A stretch of DNA of 64,000 bases from Rhodocyclales bacterium. Its GTDB lineage: Bacteria; Pseudomonadota; Gammaproteobacteria; Burkholderiales; Rhodocyclaceae. The first letter of the stretch is position 1, and each line of letters opens with the position of its first letter. Below are positions 62,540-64,000 of this stretch, piece by piece. A program made the translations under genes and the position numbers. The stretch covers positions 62,001 to 126,000 of the forward strand of contig JACRJA010000017.1 of the NCBI GenBank assembly GCA_016235745.1, read 5' to 3'. Below the pieces are notes generated by a model. The model did no database searches and was not told where the DNA came from. It saw only the letters and a program-made list of their open reading frames with translations.

Positions 62540-63910
62540 TCACCGCATCGAGGCGCGATCGCCCTGCGCGAGCGCATTCGCCCTGCCGATGCCGACGTAG
62601 GCGATTCCCAGCAGTTCGAGCTGCTGCGGGTCGTACTGGTTGCGCCCGTCGAAGATCAGCGGGGTTTTCAAAAGACGCTTGATCGCGGCGAAATCGGGGT
62701 GACGGAAGGGTTTCCATTCGGTCACCAAGACCATGGCGTCGGCTTCTTCGAGCGCGCCGTATTGGTGTTGCGTGAAGACGAGACGGCCTTCGTCGAACCA
62801 TTGCGCGGGAAATACCCGCCGGGCGTTGTCCATGGCCACCGGATCGTAGGCGCGCACCTTGGCGCCGCGCCCGATCAGGCCCTCGATGAGGGGAATGGAC
62901 GGCGCTTCGCGCATGTCGTCGGTCCCTGGCTTGAAGGCGAGCCCCCACACGCCGAAAGTGCGCCCTGCGAGCGCTTCACCAAAGCGGGCAACGATCTTTT
63001 CTTCCAGCGCCCGTTTCTGCTTCGCGTTGCGCTCTTCCACCGCCGTGAGCACCTCCGGCTCGACCCCGGCCGCCTGGGCCATGGCGATGAGCGCCTTGAC
63101 GTCCTTGGGAAAACACGAGCCGCCGTAACCGCAGCCGGGATAGATGAAGTGATAGCCGATGCGCTGATCCGAGCCGATGCCGATACGCACGTTCTCCACG
63201 TCCACCCCATAGCGCTCGCACAGCGCCGCGATCTCGTTCATGAAAGAGATCTTGGTGGCGAGCATGGCGTTGGCGGCGTACTTCGTCATTTCGGCGTCGC
63301 GCACGCCCATGTAAATGACGCGCTGGTGGCTGCGGTTGAACGGCGCGTAGAGCTCGGCCATGCGCTCGCGCGCCGCCTCCGAGTCGCTGCCGACGATGAT
63401 GCGATCCGGCCGCATGAAGTCCTCGACCGCCGCGCCTTCCTTGAGGAATTCGGGGTTGGAGACGACGTCGAACGGAATCGAGACCCGGCGCGCCTCGAGC
63501 TCATCCTGGATCGCGCGGCGCACCCGCTCGGCGGTACCCACTGGCACGGTGGATTTGTCCACGATCACGCTGTAGCGCGAAAGGCGCCGGCCGATGTCGC
63601 GCGCCACCGTGAGCACGTGCTGCAGGTCGGCCGAGCCATCCTCGCGCGGCGGCGTGCCCACGGCGATGAAGAGCACCTCGCATGCCTCCATCGCCTCGCC
63701 CAGATCGGTGGTGAAGCGCAGCCGCCCTTCGCGATGATTGCGCACCACGATCTCGTCGAGCCCCGGCTCATAGATGGGCAGGCGCCCCGCCTTCAGCCCC
63801 TCGATCTTGGCCGCATCGACGTCGACGCACCACACCTCGTTGCCCATCTCGGCGAAACAGGCCCCCGTCACGAGACCGACGTAGCCGGTCCCGATCACGC
63901 ACAAATCCAT
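62540..63910 (-). CDS. ugd: UDP-glucose 6-dehydrogenase
   Basis: This is a 456-residue enzyme that oxidises UDP-glucose to UDP-glucuronate for exopolysaccharide, capsule or lipid modification. The NAD motif [17 protein letters not shown] (residues 7-23), the middle segment [20 protein letters not shown] (about 209-228) and the catalytic Cys in [14 protein letters not shown] (about 262-275) are complete. GGAGGAA precedes the ATG. The next gene upstream is outside the window; the last 90 bases (63911-64000) show only the leader of this gene. Confidence 0.94.
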   Translation of the reverse strand: MDLCVIGTGYVGLVTGACFAEMGNEVWCVDVDAAKIEGLKAGRLPIYEPGLDEIVVRNHREGRLRFTTDLGEAMEACEVLFIAVGTPPREDGSADLQHVLTVARDIGRRLSRYSVIVDKSTVPVGTAERVRRAIQDELEARRVSIPFDVVSNPEFLKEGAAVEDFMRPDRIIVGSDSEAARERMAELYAPFNRSHQRVIYMGVRDAEMTKYAANAMLATKISFMNEIAALCERYGVDVENVRIGIGSDQRIGYHFIYPGCGYGGSCFPKDVKALIAMAQAAGVEPEVLTAVEERNAKQKRALEEKIVARFGEALAGRTFGVWGLAFKPGTDDMREAPSIPLIEGLIGRGAKVRAYDPVAMDNARRVFPAQWFDEGRLVFTQHQYGALEEADAMVLVTEWKPFRHPDFAAIKRLLKTPLIFDGRNQYDPQQLELLGIAYVGIGRANALAQGDRASMR

Positions 63911-64000
63911 TCATTTCCTCCCAAGACAAGAAAAACTTCCAAGCGCGATCGACTCAACCGCCTTCCTCCGACCCGATCCATACCAGCTGATCCCGTCCGT

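Overview
The window reads as the chromosome of a G+C-rich betaproteobacterium, possibly a Hydrogenophilales/Rhodocyclales relative. The reasons are the block order recG-ubiC-ubiA-pyrF-ubiD, the run of two M16 peptidases, rsmD, coaD and a YfhL-type ferredoxin facing ftsY-ftsE-ftsX, and the chain miaB-phoH-like-ybeY-corC-lnt. No rRNA or phylogenetic marker was compared, so the taxonomic call is inference. Most of the sequence is ordinary, tightly packed core genome.

Layout. 1-9.2 kb: the end of an EAL-domain protein, an OPT transporter, fbp, the groES-groL operon under a sigma70-like promoter overlapped by a perfect CIRCE operator, a YjfB-like small protein, tgt and queA, and tRNA-Leu(CAA) followed by a 7-bp tandem repeat and a possible small RNA. 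9.2-15.5 kb: a fatty-acid block (hotdog thioesterase, FadL porin, FadB-type bifunctional enzyme, thiolase, crotonase). 15.5-17.5 kb: DUF2802 protein, SPOR protein, FliW and RidA. 17.5-27.9 kb: recG, the ubiquinone genes ubiC/ubiA/ubiD with pyrF, oligopeptidase A, an MFS transporter and purC. 27.9-43.5 kb: a large accessory operon (below). 43.5-51.7 kb: corA, ferredoxin, coaD, rsmD, an M16 peptidase pair and ftsYEX. 51.7-58.9 kb: an old yellow enzyme, a HEPN/MNT toxin-antitoxin pair abutting tRNA-Met, then miaB to lnt. 58.9-61.2 kb: a small accessory patch with a recombinase-like gene lacking its expected catalytic residues, creA, and an MNT gene whose HEPN partner is truncated. 61.2-64 kb: metY and a UDP-glucose dehydrogenase facing each other.

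The most interesting object is the minus-strand operon from 43453 down to 27967. Seven genes follow one another with 4-base overlaps, 1-base overlaps or gaps of at most 10 bases: a 1763-residue DEAD-box/DUF1998 helicase, a SNF2-type helicase, a 1306-residue Eco57I/PglX-like adenine methyltransferase, a DUF3696-type AAA ATPase, a PIN-domain nuclease, an ATP-dependent RNA-ligase-fold protein and an HNH nuclease. An 8th reading frame is a fragment of a DUF3422 gene. The first three resemble DISARM class 1 (SNF2 helicase, methylase, helicase, DUF1998) with the helicase and DUF1998 parts fused and no visible PLD nuclease. The AAA-PIN-ligase-HNH tail is not part of any defence system I can name. Immunity against phages or plasmids is an inference from gene content.

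Two copies of a roughly 135-bp, nearly palindromic element with 9-bp terminal inverted repeats lie in intergenic space (26804-26938 and 61010-61143). More degenerate relatives may lie at about 7602-7710 and 44535-44625.
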